In this document: positions 16,048 to 24,999 of the stretch, one piece after another
Position numbering within the stretch: the first letter of the stretch is position 1
Layout: each line of letters begins with the position of its first letter
NCBI RefSeq assembly: GCF_023520895.1
Contig: NZ_CP026029.1
Location: forward strand, 5,828,001-5,892,000
Direction of reading: 5' to 3'
Source of the DNA: Paenibacillus sp. PK3_47
GTDB lineage: Bacteria > Bacillota > Bacilli > Paenibacillales > Paenibacillaceae
Length of the DNA: 64,000 bases
The notes under the pieces: model-generated
The model's input: the letters and a program-made list of their open reading frames with translations, nothing else
Database searches by the model: none
What the model was told of the DNA's origin: nothing
Position numbers and translations under genes: made by a program

Positions 16048-16905
16048 GTGGGTTATATAGATGATTTCCAGGAAACTATTGATTACATTGAAGAAAATTT
16101 AACCGGTCGCATTAGTATTGAGGAGTGTGCAAAAAATTCGGGATTTTCCAAATTTCATTTTCACCGGCTCTTCGGCATCCATCTTGGCGTCACCTTCATG
16201 GAGTATGTCCGCAAAAGAAGGTTAGCTTATGCGATGCTTGATGTCATTAAAGGAAGAAGGATTCTGGATATCGCACTGGACTACGGCTATAGCTCAGAGA
16301 GGACGTTCAGTAGAGCATTCCAGCAGGAGTTCGGCCAATTGCCCGGCAGCTGCAGAAGTGTGAAATATGTTTTACCCCCTAAACCTGTGTTAAAAGAACA
16401 GATTAACTTGTTACGTGGAGGAGTTCAAATGGACTATTTAAGTGAAGTGAGGATTGAGAAAATCGACACAATGGATGTAGTGAGCGGGGTTAGGATCAGC
16501 AATAATCCTGAGGAAGAAGTAGTTAACTTTGTCACTGAATGGGCCAAGAAGTCCGGAGTGAATCCCGGGGCCAGAAAATTCGGGTTTGATATTCCCCTTG
16601 CCGGCGAAGAGCAGGAGACAGGCTTGCGTGGTTATGAGTATTGGGTAACTGTGGAGGAACAAGTCTTTCCCCTGACAGCAGGTCTTACGTGTAAACATAT
16701 TAAAGGATGTAATTATGCAGTGCTGCGGGTTACCGAACCCTATATCAATCCGTTTGAGCGCATTCCCTTGGGCTGGAAAAAGCTTGCCGGCTGGGTGAAC
16801 AGCAGAGGCTATAAAACCTCGTGTGACCAGGAGCGCTTTTGGCTTGAGGAAGAACTTGTTATGGGCGGTTCTGTATATATGGATTTATATTTTCCTATTG
16901 AATAG
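16048..16905 (+). CDS. AraC family regulator with GyrI-like effector domain
   Basis: A 285-aa regulator. Two AraC helix-turn-helix motifs fill residues ~5-110 (ISIEECAKNSGFSKFHFHRLFG and RRILDIALDYGYSSERTFSRAFQQEFG). The C-terminal ~150 residues form a GyrI-like/effector-binding domain with GYEYWVTVEEQ and the ending ELVMGGSVYMDLYFPIE, as in Rob/BmrR-type sensors of small hydrophobic compounds. GTG at 16048 follows GAGGAAG by 8 bases; the frame is open to 15970 but the added residues are not family-like. The DUF1349 gene 113 bases downstream is a possible target. Confidence 0.9.
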   Translation: MGYIDDFQETIDYIEENLTGRISIEECAKNSGFSKFHFHRLFGIHLGVTFMEYVRKRRLAYAMLDVIKGRRILDIALDYGYSSERTFSRAFQQEFGQLPGSCRSVKYVLPPKPVLKEQINLLRGGVQMDYLSEVRIEKIDTMDVVSGVRISNNPEEEVVNFVTEWAKKSGVNPGARKFGFDIPLAGEEQETGLRGYEYWVTVEEQVFPLTAGLTCKHIKGCNYAVLRVTEPYINPFERIPLGWKKLAGWVNSRGYKTSCDQERFWLEEELVMGGSVYMDLYFPIE

Positions 16906-17018
16906 GACGGAATCTCTTCATTCTTAGGTTAGATTTTCAAACTTGATAACGATATAATTTTAAGGTACAACCTCTGGGGGATTTTACTTTAAATTATGGG
17001 GAATTAGGAGGCGTTCAG

Positions 17019-17624
17019 ATGGAACAAAAGGATTTTGAAGAGTATGAGTGGCTTAATAAAGGGGATTTCAGGTTTGAAGCGGACAAATTAATCCTAACCG
17101 CGCCTGCAAAAACAGATTACTTCTGTCCCGGCGGTTCCATCGGAGAAGAAGGTGTGATTCCGGAAGGTTTAGCCAATGCGCCGTTTTTTTATACGGAAAT
17201 ACCGGGAGATTTCGTGCTGAAAGTAAAGGTGAGCCATGACTTTCTGGAAACCTACGATGCGGCTGCCATTATGGTTATGAAGGATTTGAAGGTATGGGCA
17301 AAAGCCTGTTTTGAACTTACAGATTTTGATACGAAGGCTGTTGTCAGTGTGGTGACGAACCAGATATCGGATGATGCAAACGGCTGTAATATTGATGGCA
17401 ATGAAGTATGGCTGCAGGTTGCAAGGTACGGCAATTCCTTTGCTTTTCATTATTCGTTAGACGGCAAAAAGTATGATATGATGCGCTATTTCAGCCTTCC
17501 GGTAGAGGATACAGTTAAGGTGGGAATTGTAGCACAGGCGCCTACGGGTCAAGGCGGGGATCGGGTGTTTCAGAATTTATCAGTAGAAAAGAAGACCGTG
17601 AAAAATTTGAGAACGGGAGCCTAA
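17019..17624 (+). CDS. DUF1349 domain protein (concanavalin-like fold)
   Basis: A 201-aa cytoplasmic protein with the DUF1349 layout: FFYTEIPGDFVLKVKVSHDFLETYDAAAIMV, KACFELTDF, and the end KVGIVAQAPTGQGGDRVFQNL. Such proteins adopt a jelly-roll fold and are thought to bind carbohydrate; no catalytic residues are established. TTAGGAGG lies 8-9 bases before the ATG at 17019. It may share a regulatory unit with the AraC-GyrI gene upstream. Confidence 0.85.
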   Translation: MEQKDFEEYEWLNKGDFRFEADKLILTAPAKTDYFCPGGSIGEEGVIPEGLANAPFFYTEIPGDFVLKVKVSHDFLETYDAAAIMVMKDLKVWAKACFELTDFDTKAVVSVVTNQISDDANGCNIDGNEVWLQVARYGNSFAFHYSLDGKKYDMMRYFSLPVEDTVKVGIVAQAPTGQGGDRVFQNLSVEKKTVKNLRTGA

Positions 17625-17637
17625 TGCTCAATTAAAG

Positions 17638-17670
17638 AGCCGCCGCAGCGGATGCTGTGACGGCTTTTTT
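17638..17670. terminator. Terminator between convergent genes
   Basis: Stem agccgccgcagc / gctgtgacggct with a 4-nt loop and a T run; lies between the DUF1349 gene (+) and the EamA gene (-). Confidence 0.85.
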
Positions 17671-17699
17671 ATACTGGAATCAGTAATTGATAGGGCCAG

Positions 17700-18602
17700 C
17701 TACAAATCAGCCCGGCGTTTCTTAAGTCCTCTTGGTAAATGGGGAGCGGCAGGTATTTTTCCTAAAAGCTCGGAAGCGACAATACCCAGCAGCACAAGTG
17801 CTGCGCCGGCATAGCCCTGCATGGACAGCTGTTCACCTACAAACCAGTAGCCAAAGAAGGCGGCAAATACAGGCTCCAGTGCAAAAATCAGGCCGGTGCG
17901 GGCCGGTGATGTGTATTTCTGGGCTATTGGCTGCATAATGAAGCCGCAGGCGCTGCAGAGAATACCCAGTGCCAGAATGGCAGTCCAGCCTGGTAAGGTG
18001 GAGGGCAGAGCAGGTGTTTCAAAAATAGCAGACAAGACAAGGGCGTAACCGCCGGCAAAGCCAAGCTGAAGAATGCCGAGGTTCAATGTGTCGCAGGTTT
18101 TGACCGCTTTTCCTGTTACCAGAATCTGCACGGCATAGAACAGTGCGGACAGGATACAGAGGAGATCACCCGGCCCGATGTGAAGAGAGGCATTCAAGGT
18201 GAGCAGCCCAATCCCGGTTATGGCAAGGACAGCTCCAAAAATCTGCGGCGGTGCGGTTTTCTTTTTGAAGACCAGCACTTCAATCATGGGCACAAAAATG
18301 ACGGTCAGCGCAACCAGGAAGCCGGCATTGGAGGTTGTCGTTGTCTTCAGGCCAAATGTAATGCAGGTGAATACACCTAATAGTAAAAAGCCGAGCAGGG
18401 CTCCGTATTTCAGTGTTCTGGCATCGATCCGGCGCAGGCGTTTATGGAACAGGGCAGCCGCCAGGATAAAAGCCAGCCCGAAACGCAGCGCAATCAGATT
18501 AAATTCACCAAGTGTGTCCAACCCCATCTTCATGAACAGGTAGGAGGACCCCCAGAACATGGTTACTACGAGGAGCATCAGCTCAGCCTTCAGCGGCTTC
18601 AT
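17700..18602 (-). CDS. EamA/DMT family transporter
   Basis: A 300-aa membrane protein with ten hydrophobic segments in two EamA halves; FWGSSYLFMKMGLDTLGEFNLIALRFGLAF is the first-half signature and ALEPVFAAFFGYWFVGEQL the second. Members export amino acids or other metabolites. The ATG at 18602 is preferred because AAGAAGG precedes it and the family start MKPLKAELMLL fits; the frame continues to 18689 but runs into the divergent promoter region. It is divergent from a LysR gene, the common pair for regulated exporters. Confidence 0.9.
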   Translation of the reverse strand: MKPLKAELMLLVVTMFWGSSYLFMKMGLDTLGEFNLIALRFGLAFILAAALFHKRLRRIDARTLKYGALLGFLLLGVFTCITFGLKTTTTSNAGFLVALTVIFVPMIEVLVFKKKTAPPQIFGAVLAITGIGLLTLNASLHIGPGDLLCILSALFYAVQILVTGKAVKTCDTLNLGILQLGFAGGYALVLSAIFETPALPSTLPGWTAILALGILCSACGFIMQPIAQKYTSPARTGLIFALEPVFAAFFGYWFVGEQLSMQGYAGAALVLLGIVASELLGKIPAAPHLPRGLKKRRADL

Positions 18603-18686
18603 TTCATCATCATCCTTCTTATTCTCAAGTGAATATAGTATAATACGCTCAATTACATAAGTTAACTGAATGTTTATCATACAAAA

Positions 18687-18703
18687 CATGAATGAAATTC
18701 ATG
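18687..18703. promoter_or_regulatory. Candidate LysR operator palindrome
   Basis: catgaat-gaa-attcatg is a perfect 7-bp inverted repeat with a 3-nt spacer, in the short region between the divergent EamA and LysR genes, about 24 bases before the LysR start. Confidence 0.4.
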
Positions 18704-18726
18704 GAAATAAAGGGTGGGTGCATGCT

Positions 18727-19599
18727 TTGAGTATCAGCAAATATGAGGTATTTTTAAAGGTGGTGGAGCTGGGAAGCCTGACCAAAGCAGCCGATGTGCT
18801 GGGCTTCACCCAGTCGGGAATCAGCCATACGCTCAGCAGCCTGGAATCGGAATTCGGATTCCCGCTGCTGCTGCGCAACCGCTCCGGCGTCAAGTTGACA
18901 GTGAACGGGGAGCAGGTGCTCCAGCCGATCCGGGAGATTCTGAAATGGAATGAGCAGCTTAAACAGCAGGTTGCCGATATACACGGACTGGAGACGGGAA
19001 CGATTACAATCGGCACCTTCACCAGCGTGTCTGTGCACTGGCTTCCGGGCATGATCAAGCAGTTCCGCCAGGAGTATCCGTATATTGATTTTAAGCTTAT
19101 GGAAGGCGGTTATCTGGAAATTGAGCAGTGGATTGAGGCCGGAGTCATTGATTGCGGTTTTATCTCGCTGCCGACCCGGGAGAAGTTCGAAGTGATCCCG
19201 CTGAAGCAGGACCGGATGCTTGCCATCCTTGCCAAGGATCACCCTTTGAGCGAGGCTCCCTTTATGCCTCTGGCCCAAATTGCGTATGAGGACTTCATTA
19301 TTCCAAAACCCGGCTCTGACTATGATGTCAGACGTGTGCTGGAACGGGCGGGCATCAAGCCTAATATCAAATTTTCGGCTGGAGATGATTATGCGATCAT
19401 TGCAATGGTGGAGAACGGTCTGGGCATCAGCATTTTGCCTGAGCTGGTAATCACGCGCCAAAAGCATAATGTGGCGATGCTGGAGCTGGAAGAGCGGAGC
19501 TTCAGGTCCCTGGGAATTGCCGTCAACGATATGAAATATGCTTCCCCGGCGACAAAGCGTTTTTTGAAATATGTACAGACCTGGCTGAAAGAACAGTAA
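18727..19599 (+). CDS. LysR family transcriptional regulator
   Basis: A 290-aa LysR protein: winged helix at residues ~1-60 (EVFLKVVELGSLTKAADVLGFTQSGISHTLSSLE) and a co-inducer domain from ~90 to the end (TITIGTFTSVSVHWLPGMIKQF). TTG at 18727 gives the usual LysR beginning MSISKYEVFLKV and has AGGGTGGG about 10 bases upstream; GTG at 18718 is an alternative. It is divergent from the EamA exporter and probably activates it. Confidence 0.88.
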   Translation: MSISKYEVFLKVVELGSLTKAADVLGFTQSGISHTLSSLESEFGFPLLLRNRSGVKLTVNGEQVLQPIREILKWNEQLKQQVADIHGLETGTITIGTFTSVSVHWLPGMIKQFRQEYPYIDFKLMEGGYLEIEQWIEAGVIDCGFISLPTREKFEVIPLKQDRMLAILAKDHPLSEAPFMPLAQIAYEDFIIPKPGSDYDVRRVLERAGIKPNIKFSAGDDYAIIAMVENGLGISILPELVITRQKHNVAMLELEERSFRSLGIAVNDMKYASPATKRFLKYVQTWLKEQ

Positions 19600-19612
19600 G
19601 GACAACTATAGA

Positions 19613-19646
19613 AGCCCATGCCGCCTGCTTGCTGCATGGGCTTTTC
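19613..19646 (+). terminator. Rho-independent terminator after LysR gene
   Basis: Perfect 9-bp stem agcccatgc / gcatgggct and TTTT tail. Confidence 0.8.
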
Positions 19647-19702
19647 GGCTGGAAGAAAAATGATACATAAACCAGTTGACGCCAGGAAGTGAACATGAGA
19701 GA

Positions 19703-19731
19703 ATGTACGCGTGTACATTAAGCGTTTGCAA
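19703..19731 (+). promoter_or_regulatory. Candidate operators upstream of the LacI gene
   Basis: atgtacgcgtgtacat (19703-19718) is a near-perfect palindrome (6-bp arms ATGTAC/GTACAT). It abuts ttaagcgtttgcaa (19718-19731), which has the central CG and TTNC..A features of LacI/CcpA-type sites. Both lie 45-75 bases before the LacI start and could serve autoregulation or carbon control. Confidence 0.4.
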
Positions 19732-19776
19732 CATTGAATTTGCTCTATGAAATGCAGGTTGAGTATCCAGAAAGGG

Positions 19777-20832
19777 ATGATCGCTATCGCCAGTCGTAAA
19801 GAGGTGGCGAATCTGGCAGGTGTATCCGAAGCGACCGTATCACGTGTGCTTAACAATGTCGGACCGCTAAAAGAGGAAACGAAGCAGCGGGTGCTCGAGG
19901 CGGCGCGGGAGCTCGGGTACACGCCCAGTTCTCTGGCCCGCAGCTTTGCCCGCAGAAGAAGCGGGAATTTGGGTGTAGTCATGCCCTATCTGCCCAAAGC
20001 CCGATTATTCTCCGCGTATTACTTCTCGGAAATTCTCAGCGGAATCGGAAGCAAGGCAAGAGAAGAAGGCTACGACTTGCTCATGATTTTCCGCGATGGG
20101 GATGAACCGCTGGATTACTCCGGGTTGTTCCGGATGCGGAAGGTAGATGCCTGTATTGTGCTGGGCGCGAAGGAAGAGGCCGGCGAGCTTGCCGCGCTGC
20201 GCAGCCTGAAGCAAGAAGGCCATCCCTTTTGCCTCATTAATCAGCATTTTGAAGGCGAGGGCTTCCATGAGGTGGATGCGGATCATGTAGAAGGGAGCCG
20301 CCAGGCTGTGCAGCATCTGCTGCAGCAGGGATACAGGCGGATCGCCTTTCTAAACGGTCCGGCAGCTTATTCGAACAGCCGGGACAGGTTGGCCGGATAC
20401 CGGCAGGCACTGGCGGAAGCAGGTATAGAGCCAGATCCATCGCTGCTGCTGGAAGGGAATTTCAGCCGCAGGAGCGGGGCTGCAGCGGCGAAGATTATTG
20501 CCGCGGGCCTTGCGCACATCGATGCTGTCGCTGTGGCCAACGACCGGATGGCCATCGGTCTTCAGCAGGGACTGCGTGAACTGGGGATACCCGGCAGCCG
20601 GATGCCGGCTATTGTCGGGTATGATGATTCGGATGCTGCCGAACTGACGACACCGGCACTAAGCAGTGTACGTGTTCCGTTTTATGAGCTGGGGGAAATT
20701 GCGGCAGCGCAGGTACTTGAATTGTTTTCAGCTATTGAATCGGAAACAGCAGGCAGACTGATCTCGGTCAAACTGCCTACAGAGCTTGTTGTCCGTGCTT
20801 CAACCATGAATATAAGTTCCAGGGAGGGCTAA
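19777..20832 (+). CDS. LacI family transcriptional regulator
   Basis: A 351-aa repressor: helix-turn-helix at the N-terminus (SRKEVANLAGVSEATVSRVLN), hinge YTPSSLARSFARRRSGNLGVV and a periplasmic-binding-protein-like sugar domain to the end. The start is uncertain: ATG 19777 has AGAAAGGG directly next to it, and an in-frame ATG at 19747 lacks a ribosome binding site. It is followed after one base by a Gfo/Idh/MocA oxidoreductase gene and then by ThuA and a second oxidoreductase, so it most likely regulates this sugar-catabolic operon. Confidence 0.9.
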   Translation: MIAIASRKEVANLAGVSEATVSRVLNNVGPLKEETKQRVLEAARELGYTPSSLARSFARRRSGNLGVVMPYLPKARLFSAYYFSEILSGIGSKAREEGYDLLMIFRDGDEPLDYSGLFRMRKVDACIVLGAKEEAGELAALRSLKQEGHPFCLINQHFEGEGFHEVDADHVEGSRQAVQHLLQQGYRRIAFLNGPAAYSNSRDRLAGYRQALAEAGIEPDPSLLLEGNFSRRSGAAAAKIIAAGLAHIDAVAVANDRMAIGLQQGLRELGIPGSRMPAIVGYDDSDAAELTTPALSSVRVPFYELGEIAAAQVLELFSAIESETAGRLISVKLPTELVVRASTMNISSREG

Positions 20833-20833
20833 G

Positions 20834-21994
20834 ATGAAACAGCTTCGTATCGGAATGATTGGCTATAAATTTATGGGCAAGGCCCACAGCAATGCATACC
20901 GCAGTCTGCCTATGTTTTTCCCCGGTGCACTGAAACCGGAAATGTCTGTCATTTGCGGCCGTAATTCAGAAGCAGTTCAGGAGGCAGCTTTGCAGCTAGG
21001 CTGGGCGGAAAGTGTAACGGACTGGCAGGAGCTGGTCTCACGTGAAGACATCGATCTTATCGATATCAATGCACCAAGCAACGCACATAAAGAGATTGCC
21101 CTTGCTGCCGCCAAGGCAGGCAAGCATATCTTTTGCGAAAAGCCGCTGGCACTTAATCTGGAAGACTCCCGTGAGATGCTGAAGGCAGCTGAAGATGCCG
21201 GGATTGTGCATATGGTCGGCTTTAATTACCGCTTCTCTCCGGCGGTCCGGCTGGCCAAACGGCTGGTGGAGAGCGGACGGCTGGGGACTATTTATCATTT
21301 CCGCGCCTGGTTCCTGCAGGACTGGATCATCGATCCGGAGTTCCCCCTGGTATGGAGGCTGCAAAAGGAGGTCGCCGGTTCCGGCTCCCATGGTGATCTT
21401 GGCGCGCATCTGATTGATCTGGCCCATTTCCTGGTTGGCGATATAAATGAAGTTATCGGAATGAGCGAGACCTTCGTCAAGGAGCGTCCGCTCGCTGCAG
21501 AAATGACAGGGCTTAGTGCCAAGGCGGGCAAAGATGCACCGCGCGGGGAAGTTACAGTAGACGATGCTACATTGTTCATGGCCCGTTTTGCTAATGGTGC
21601 CCTGGGCAGCTTTGAGGCCACGCGCTTTGCAGCCGGCCACCGTTCGACCAATTCTTTTGAGATTAACGGCAGTCTGGGCAGTGTGAAATTTGATTTTGAA
21701 CGCATGAATGAACTGGAAGTATACCTGGCCTCTGATGATGAGGATGTACAGGGCTTCCGGAGGGTGCTGGCCACTGATCCGGCTCATGATTATGCAGAAG
21801 CGTGGTGGCCGCCGGGCCATACGATCGGTTTTGAGCATACCTTTATCCACGAAATGCTGGAGCTGTCTGCTGCAGTGGAAGAGGGCCGCCAGCCTCAGCC
21901 TAACTTCAATGACGGGGTGAAATGCCAGGCGGTGCTTGAGGCTGTTGAACGTTCGATCGAACAGCGCCGTTGGGTAGAGCTCTCCGAGATGTAA
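20834..21994 (+). CDS. Gfo/Idh/MocA family oxidoreductase (first of three)
   Basis: A 386-aa NAD(P)-dependent sugar or inositol-type dehydrogenase. The Rossmann motif is IGMIGYKFMGKAHSNAYR, where the usual second glycine position is Tyr-Lys-Phe, common in one subgroup; CEKPLALN is the EKP catalytic-lysine motif (K near residue 99) and GSHGDLGAHLIDLAHFLVGD holds the D..H active-site pair. It follows the LacI gene by one base and precedes ThuA by 52 bases. Substrate unknown; in ThuA-linked clusters such enzymes make or reduce 3-keto sugars. Confidence 0.9.
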   Translation: MKQLRIGMIGYKFMGKAHSNAYRSLPMFFPGALKPEMSVICGRNSEAVQEAALQLGWAESVTDWQELVSREDIDLIDINAPSNAHKEIALAAAKAGKHIFCEKPLALNLEDSREMLKAAEDAGIVHMVGFNYRFSPAVRLAKRLVESGRLGTIYHFRAWFLQDWIIDPEFPLVWRLQKEVAGSGSHGDLGAHLIDLAHFLVGDINEVIGMSETFVKERPLAAEMTGLSAKAGKDAPRGEVTVDDATLFMARFANGALGSFEATRFAAGHRSTNSFEINGSLGSVKFDFERMNELEVYLASDDEDVQGFRRVLATDPAHDYAEAWWPPGHTIGFEHTFIHEMLELSAAVEEGRQPQPNFNDGVKCQAVLEAVERSIEQRRWVELSEM

Positions 21995-22046
21995 TGCATG
22001 CGCTGCCATTAATATAACCATTCATTTAAATGAAGGAGTGTTAAGG

Positions 22047-22775
22047 ATGAAGAAGGCTTTGATCGTGTGGGGCGGATGGGACGGCCATGAACCTCAGCAG
22101 GTTGCTGATATTTTTGCAGAGATTTTGCGCGGGGAACAATATGAGGTTGAAGTGTCAGACACACTGGAGGCTTTTGCAGACCGAGAGAAGCTGCTTGGCC
22201 TTGATCTGATTGTACCGGTCTGGACGATGGGTCAAATCGAGCAGCAGCTGGTGGATAATGTATCCGCAGCAGTACAGAACGGTACAGGGCTTGCCGGCTG
22301 TCATGGAGGAATGTGTGATTCCTTCCGCAACAATGTAGACTGGCAGTTCATGACCGGCGGACAATGGGTAGCCCATCCGGGCAATGATGGTGTTAATTAT
22401 ACGGTAGAAATCCGCCAGGGCTCCAGCCCGCTGGTGGAAGGCATTGCAAATTTCGAAGTATCCACGGAGCAGTATTATCTGCACATTGATCCGGCTGTGG
22501 AAGTTCTGGCGACAACCCGTTTCCCTGTGGTAAACGGACCGCATGCAACCAATAAAGCGGTGGATATGCCTGTCGTATGGACCAAGCGCTGGGGACTGGG
22601 CCGGGTATATTATAATTCGCTTGGCCATCATGCCGATATCGTCGCGCTGCCTCAGGTTAAGGAACTGATGCGCCGCGGTCTGCTCTGGGCGGCAGAGGGC
22701 AAAACGTATGCAGAATCAGCAACGCAGGATTTGCAGAACATCGGCAGCTACAGCGGTATGGCAGACAGTCAATAA
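22047..22775 (+). CDS. ThuA family protein
   Basis: A 242-aa protein of the trehalose-utilisation ThuA fold (glutamine amidotransferase-like, without the catalytic cysteine triad). IVWGGWDGHEPQ at the N-terminus, GLAGCHGGMCDSF and the final RVYYNSLGHHADI are the family blocks. AAGGAG lies 8 bases before ATG 22047. ThuA proteins act with Gfo/Idh/MocA dehydrogenases in keto-sugar metabolism, which matches both flanking genes. Confidence 0.88.
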   Translation: MKKALIVWGGWDGHEPQQVADIFAEILRGEQYEVEVSDTLEAFADREKLLGLDLIVPVWTMGQIEQQLVDNVSAAVQNGTGLAGCHGGMCDSFRNNVDWQFMTGGQWVAHPGNDGVNYTVEIRQGSSPLVEGIANFEVSTEQYYLHIDPAVEVLATTRFPVVNGPHATNKAVDMPVVWTKRWGLGRVYYNSLGHHADIVALPQVKELMRRGLLWAAEGKTYAESATQDLQNIGSYSGMADSQ

Positions 22776-22789
22776 TTGCGGGAGCGGGA

Positions 22790-23905
22790 GTGAGTGAGAC
22801 GATGGATAAGGTAAAAGTCGGGATTATCGGCTGCGGCAAAATCAGCGGCATTTATATGGAGAATTGCAAGAAGTTTGAGATTCTTGAGCTGGCCGCCTGC
22901 GCGGATATGGACCTGGGAAGAGCTCAGGAGCAAGCGGATAAATACGGAATTCCGAACGTGTACACAGTCGAAGAGCTGCTGAATGATCCTGAGATCGAAA
23001 TTGTAATCAACCTGACCATTCCGGCTGCCCATGCGGATATTAATCTGCGTGCGCTCGAAGCCGGGAAACATGTGTATGTGGAGAAACCTTTGACTGTCAC
23101 ACGGGAAGAAGGGTTAAGCGTTCTTAATCTGGCTGCGGAAAAAGACCTGCTCGTCGGCAGTGCTCCCGAGACCTTTCTCGGGGCCGGAATCCAGACTGTA
23201 CTGAAGCTGATTGAAGACGGTATCATCGGCAAGCCGATTGCGGCCACCTCTTTCATGATGAGCAGAGGCCATGAGCACTGGCATCCCGATCCGGAATTCT
23301 ATTATGCGCCGGGCGGGGGACCGCTGTTCGATATGGGACCTTATTATTTGACCGCCCTTGTGCAGCTGCTGGGTCCAATCCGTGCTGTGACCGGCATGAC
23401 AGGCAAAGCCCTTGAGGAGCGGACCATTACCAGCGAAAAGAAGGCCGGGCAAAAGATTCCCGTCGACATTCCGACCCACGTGGCCGGAACGCTTCAATTT
23501 GCAAACGGAGCAATTGCGACGCTGATTACCAGCTTTGATATCTTCGGCGGAAGTGACCTGCCGCCGATTGAAATTTATGGGACCGAAGGAACGATCCGTG
23601 TTCCTGATCCTAACACGTTCGGCGGACCGGTTAAATACCGGCGGACCGGAGAAGCCGAATGGACCGAAGCGCCGCTGCTGCCGGGTTATGACCAGAATAC
23701 GCGCGGCATCGGTCCGGCGGATATGGCTTATGCTATCCGTACAGGCCGTAAGCACCGGGCGAGCGGCGAGCTTGCTTATCATGTGCTGGAAGCGATGTGG
23801 GCGTTCCATGATTCGTCTGATTCGCGCCAGTTCTACGAAATGGAAAGCACCTGCGAACGTCCGGCACCGCTGCCTCTAAATCTTGCACCTTATACTTTGG
23901 ATTAA
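22790..23905 (+). CDS. Gfo/Idh/MocA family oxidoreductase (second of three)
   Basis: A 371-aa oxidoreductase with Rossmann motif VGIIGCGKISGIYMEN, catalytic VEKPLTVT, and the active-site segment GGGPLFDMGPYYLTALVQLLGP. It is distinct from the other two paralogues in the cluster. GTG 22790 has GGAG 5 bases upstream; ATG 22802 is an alternative start. It follows ThuA by 14 bases and is the last intact gene of the LacI-led operon before the broken lipoprotein gene. Confidence 0.9.
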   Translation: MSETMDKVKVGIIGCGKISGIYMENCKKFEILELAACADMDLGRAQEQADKYGIPNVYTVEELLNDPEIEIVINLTIPAAHADINLRALEAGKHVYVEKPLTVTREEGLSVLNLAAEKDLLVGSAPETFLGAGIQTVLKLIEDGIIGKPIAATSFMMSRGHEHWHPDPEFYYAPGGGPLFDMGPYYLTALVQLLGPIRAVTGMTGKALEERTITSEKKAGQKIPVDIPTHVAGTLQFANGAIATLITSFDIFGGSDLPPIEIYGTEGTIRVPDPNTFGGPVKYRRTGEAEWTEAPLLPGYDQNTRGIGPADMAYAIRTGRKHRASGELAYHVLEAMWAFHDSSDSRQFYEMESTCERPAPLPLNLAPYTLD

Positions 23906-23959
23906 GCAACCTATTCCGCTCTGATTCCGTCATAGAGGTTAGAGTGGAGGTGGTCTTAC

Positions 23960-24769
23960 ATGTGGAATAAGGCAGGAGTAGCCAAATATTGCGGATTTAT
24001 TGCGCTGATTCTGCTGATCAGCGGCTGTGGAAACGATCCGGGGAACGGTAAGCTGACAAGCGGCGCTTCGCCGGCACCGGCAGTTGCAAGTAATGCTCCG
24101 GATGCCGGCAGTGGTGCAGCGGCACAATCAGCAGCCGTTCCGGAGGATATTATGACCTTTCTGAGTGAGGGGAATATTCCAAATGGGGATATCTATTTGG
24201 ACGGAAGTACCGTGCACGTTAACATCGTAGGCCTGAATGCAGAGATCGAGCGCAGCTTTGCGGACAGGTTCGCCGCGGGCAGCTATGTGCTGCATGATGT
24301 GAACTTTACTTAGCAGCAGCTTGAAGCAGCTTTCAAGCTGCTGGATCAGGAAGTGCACCAGCGGCTGGATCTGTATGGAGCCTGGATCGATGTGATACAG
24401 AACAAGATTGGCGTCACCATGCCGGATGACAATGCCGCCAAGATCCAGGATGAGCTTGAGCAGCTGATTGATCCCGGGATGCTGCATTATGATGTGAGTA
24501 AGATTGGTGAACCGCATGTTACCGGTGAGATCGTGGAGATCGAGACCGGGGAGCGGAACCGGATTCTGATTTTGGAGCCGGGCCAGGAGCATCCTTCGTA
24601 CTGGTTCTCCATCGGCGATCGGGCTAAGATGTATGACGCCGAAGGACTCAGCATTGCCATTGCTGACTTGCAGAAGGGGCAGCATGTCAAACTGTGGAGC
24701 ACTGGTACAGTTGAGGAGTCTTTTCCGGCATTAGCTTCCTTACGGAGACTTGAACTGGATGAAGAGTGA
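23960..24769 (+). pseudogene. Lipoprotein with DUF3221-like C-terminus, interrupted by an amber codon
   Basis: One frame encodes a ~269-residue lipoprotein except for a TAG at 24311-24313. The first part (117 codons) has a lipobox LLISGCG, an Ala/Pro/Gly linker and IPNGDIYLDGSTVHVNIVGLN. The same frame continues after the stop with QQLEAAFKLL and ends in a DUF3221-like domain (VTGEIVEIETG ... YWFSIGDRAKMYD ... WSTGTVEESFPA). The stop is followed by CAG CAG, so a single CAG-to-TAG change of a Gln codon explains it. The C-terminal part has no good start of its own. It could be a recent pseudogene, a sequencing error, or a read-through gene. Confidence 0.8.
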
Positions 24770-24788
24770 GTGAATTTTACATGTAGCG

Positions 24789-24825
24789 CAGCACCGTTCA
24801 CATCGAGTGGACGGTGCTGTTTGCT
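24789..24825. terminator. Hairpin terminator between convergent genes
   Basis: Stem cagcaccgttcac / gtggacggtgctg (13 bp, one G-T) followed by TTTGCTT. Between it and 25000 about 170 bases hold nothing I recognise. Confidence 0.7.
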
Positions 24826-24999
24826 TGTGCTGAAAAATGTACTCGAAAAACCGAACACAATGGGCAACCGGGAAGGTAGAGAGCTATCCAGGTTCGCCAG
24901 TGAGGGGAAAGTGCGTAAAGTAACCCGCTGGTTCGCAAGTTAGTGTGGTTTCGATTGGCAGAGATACGGTCTTGCCCGGGGGGAATTCATGAAATAACA

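Noticed and set aside
24353-24769. Separate 138-aa gene
   Set aside because: Same frame as the lipoprotein part before the amber stop, no start signal of its own; treated as one interrupted gene.
24843-24999. Possible RNA element in a gene-free gap
   Set aside because: Some short repeats (ggttcgc) but no consistent fold or known riboswitch pattern could be made out.
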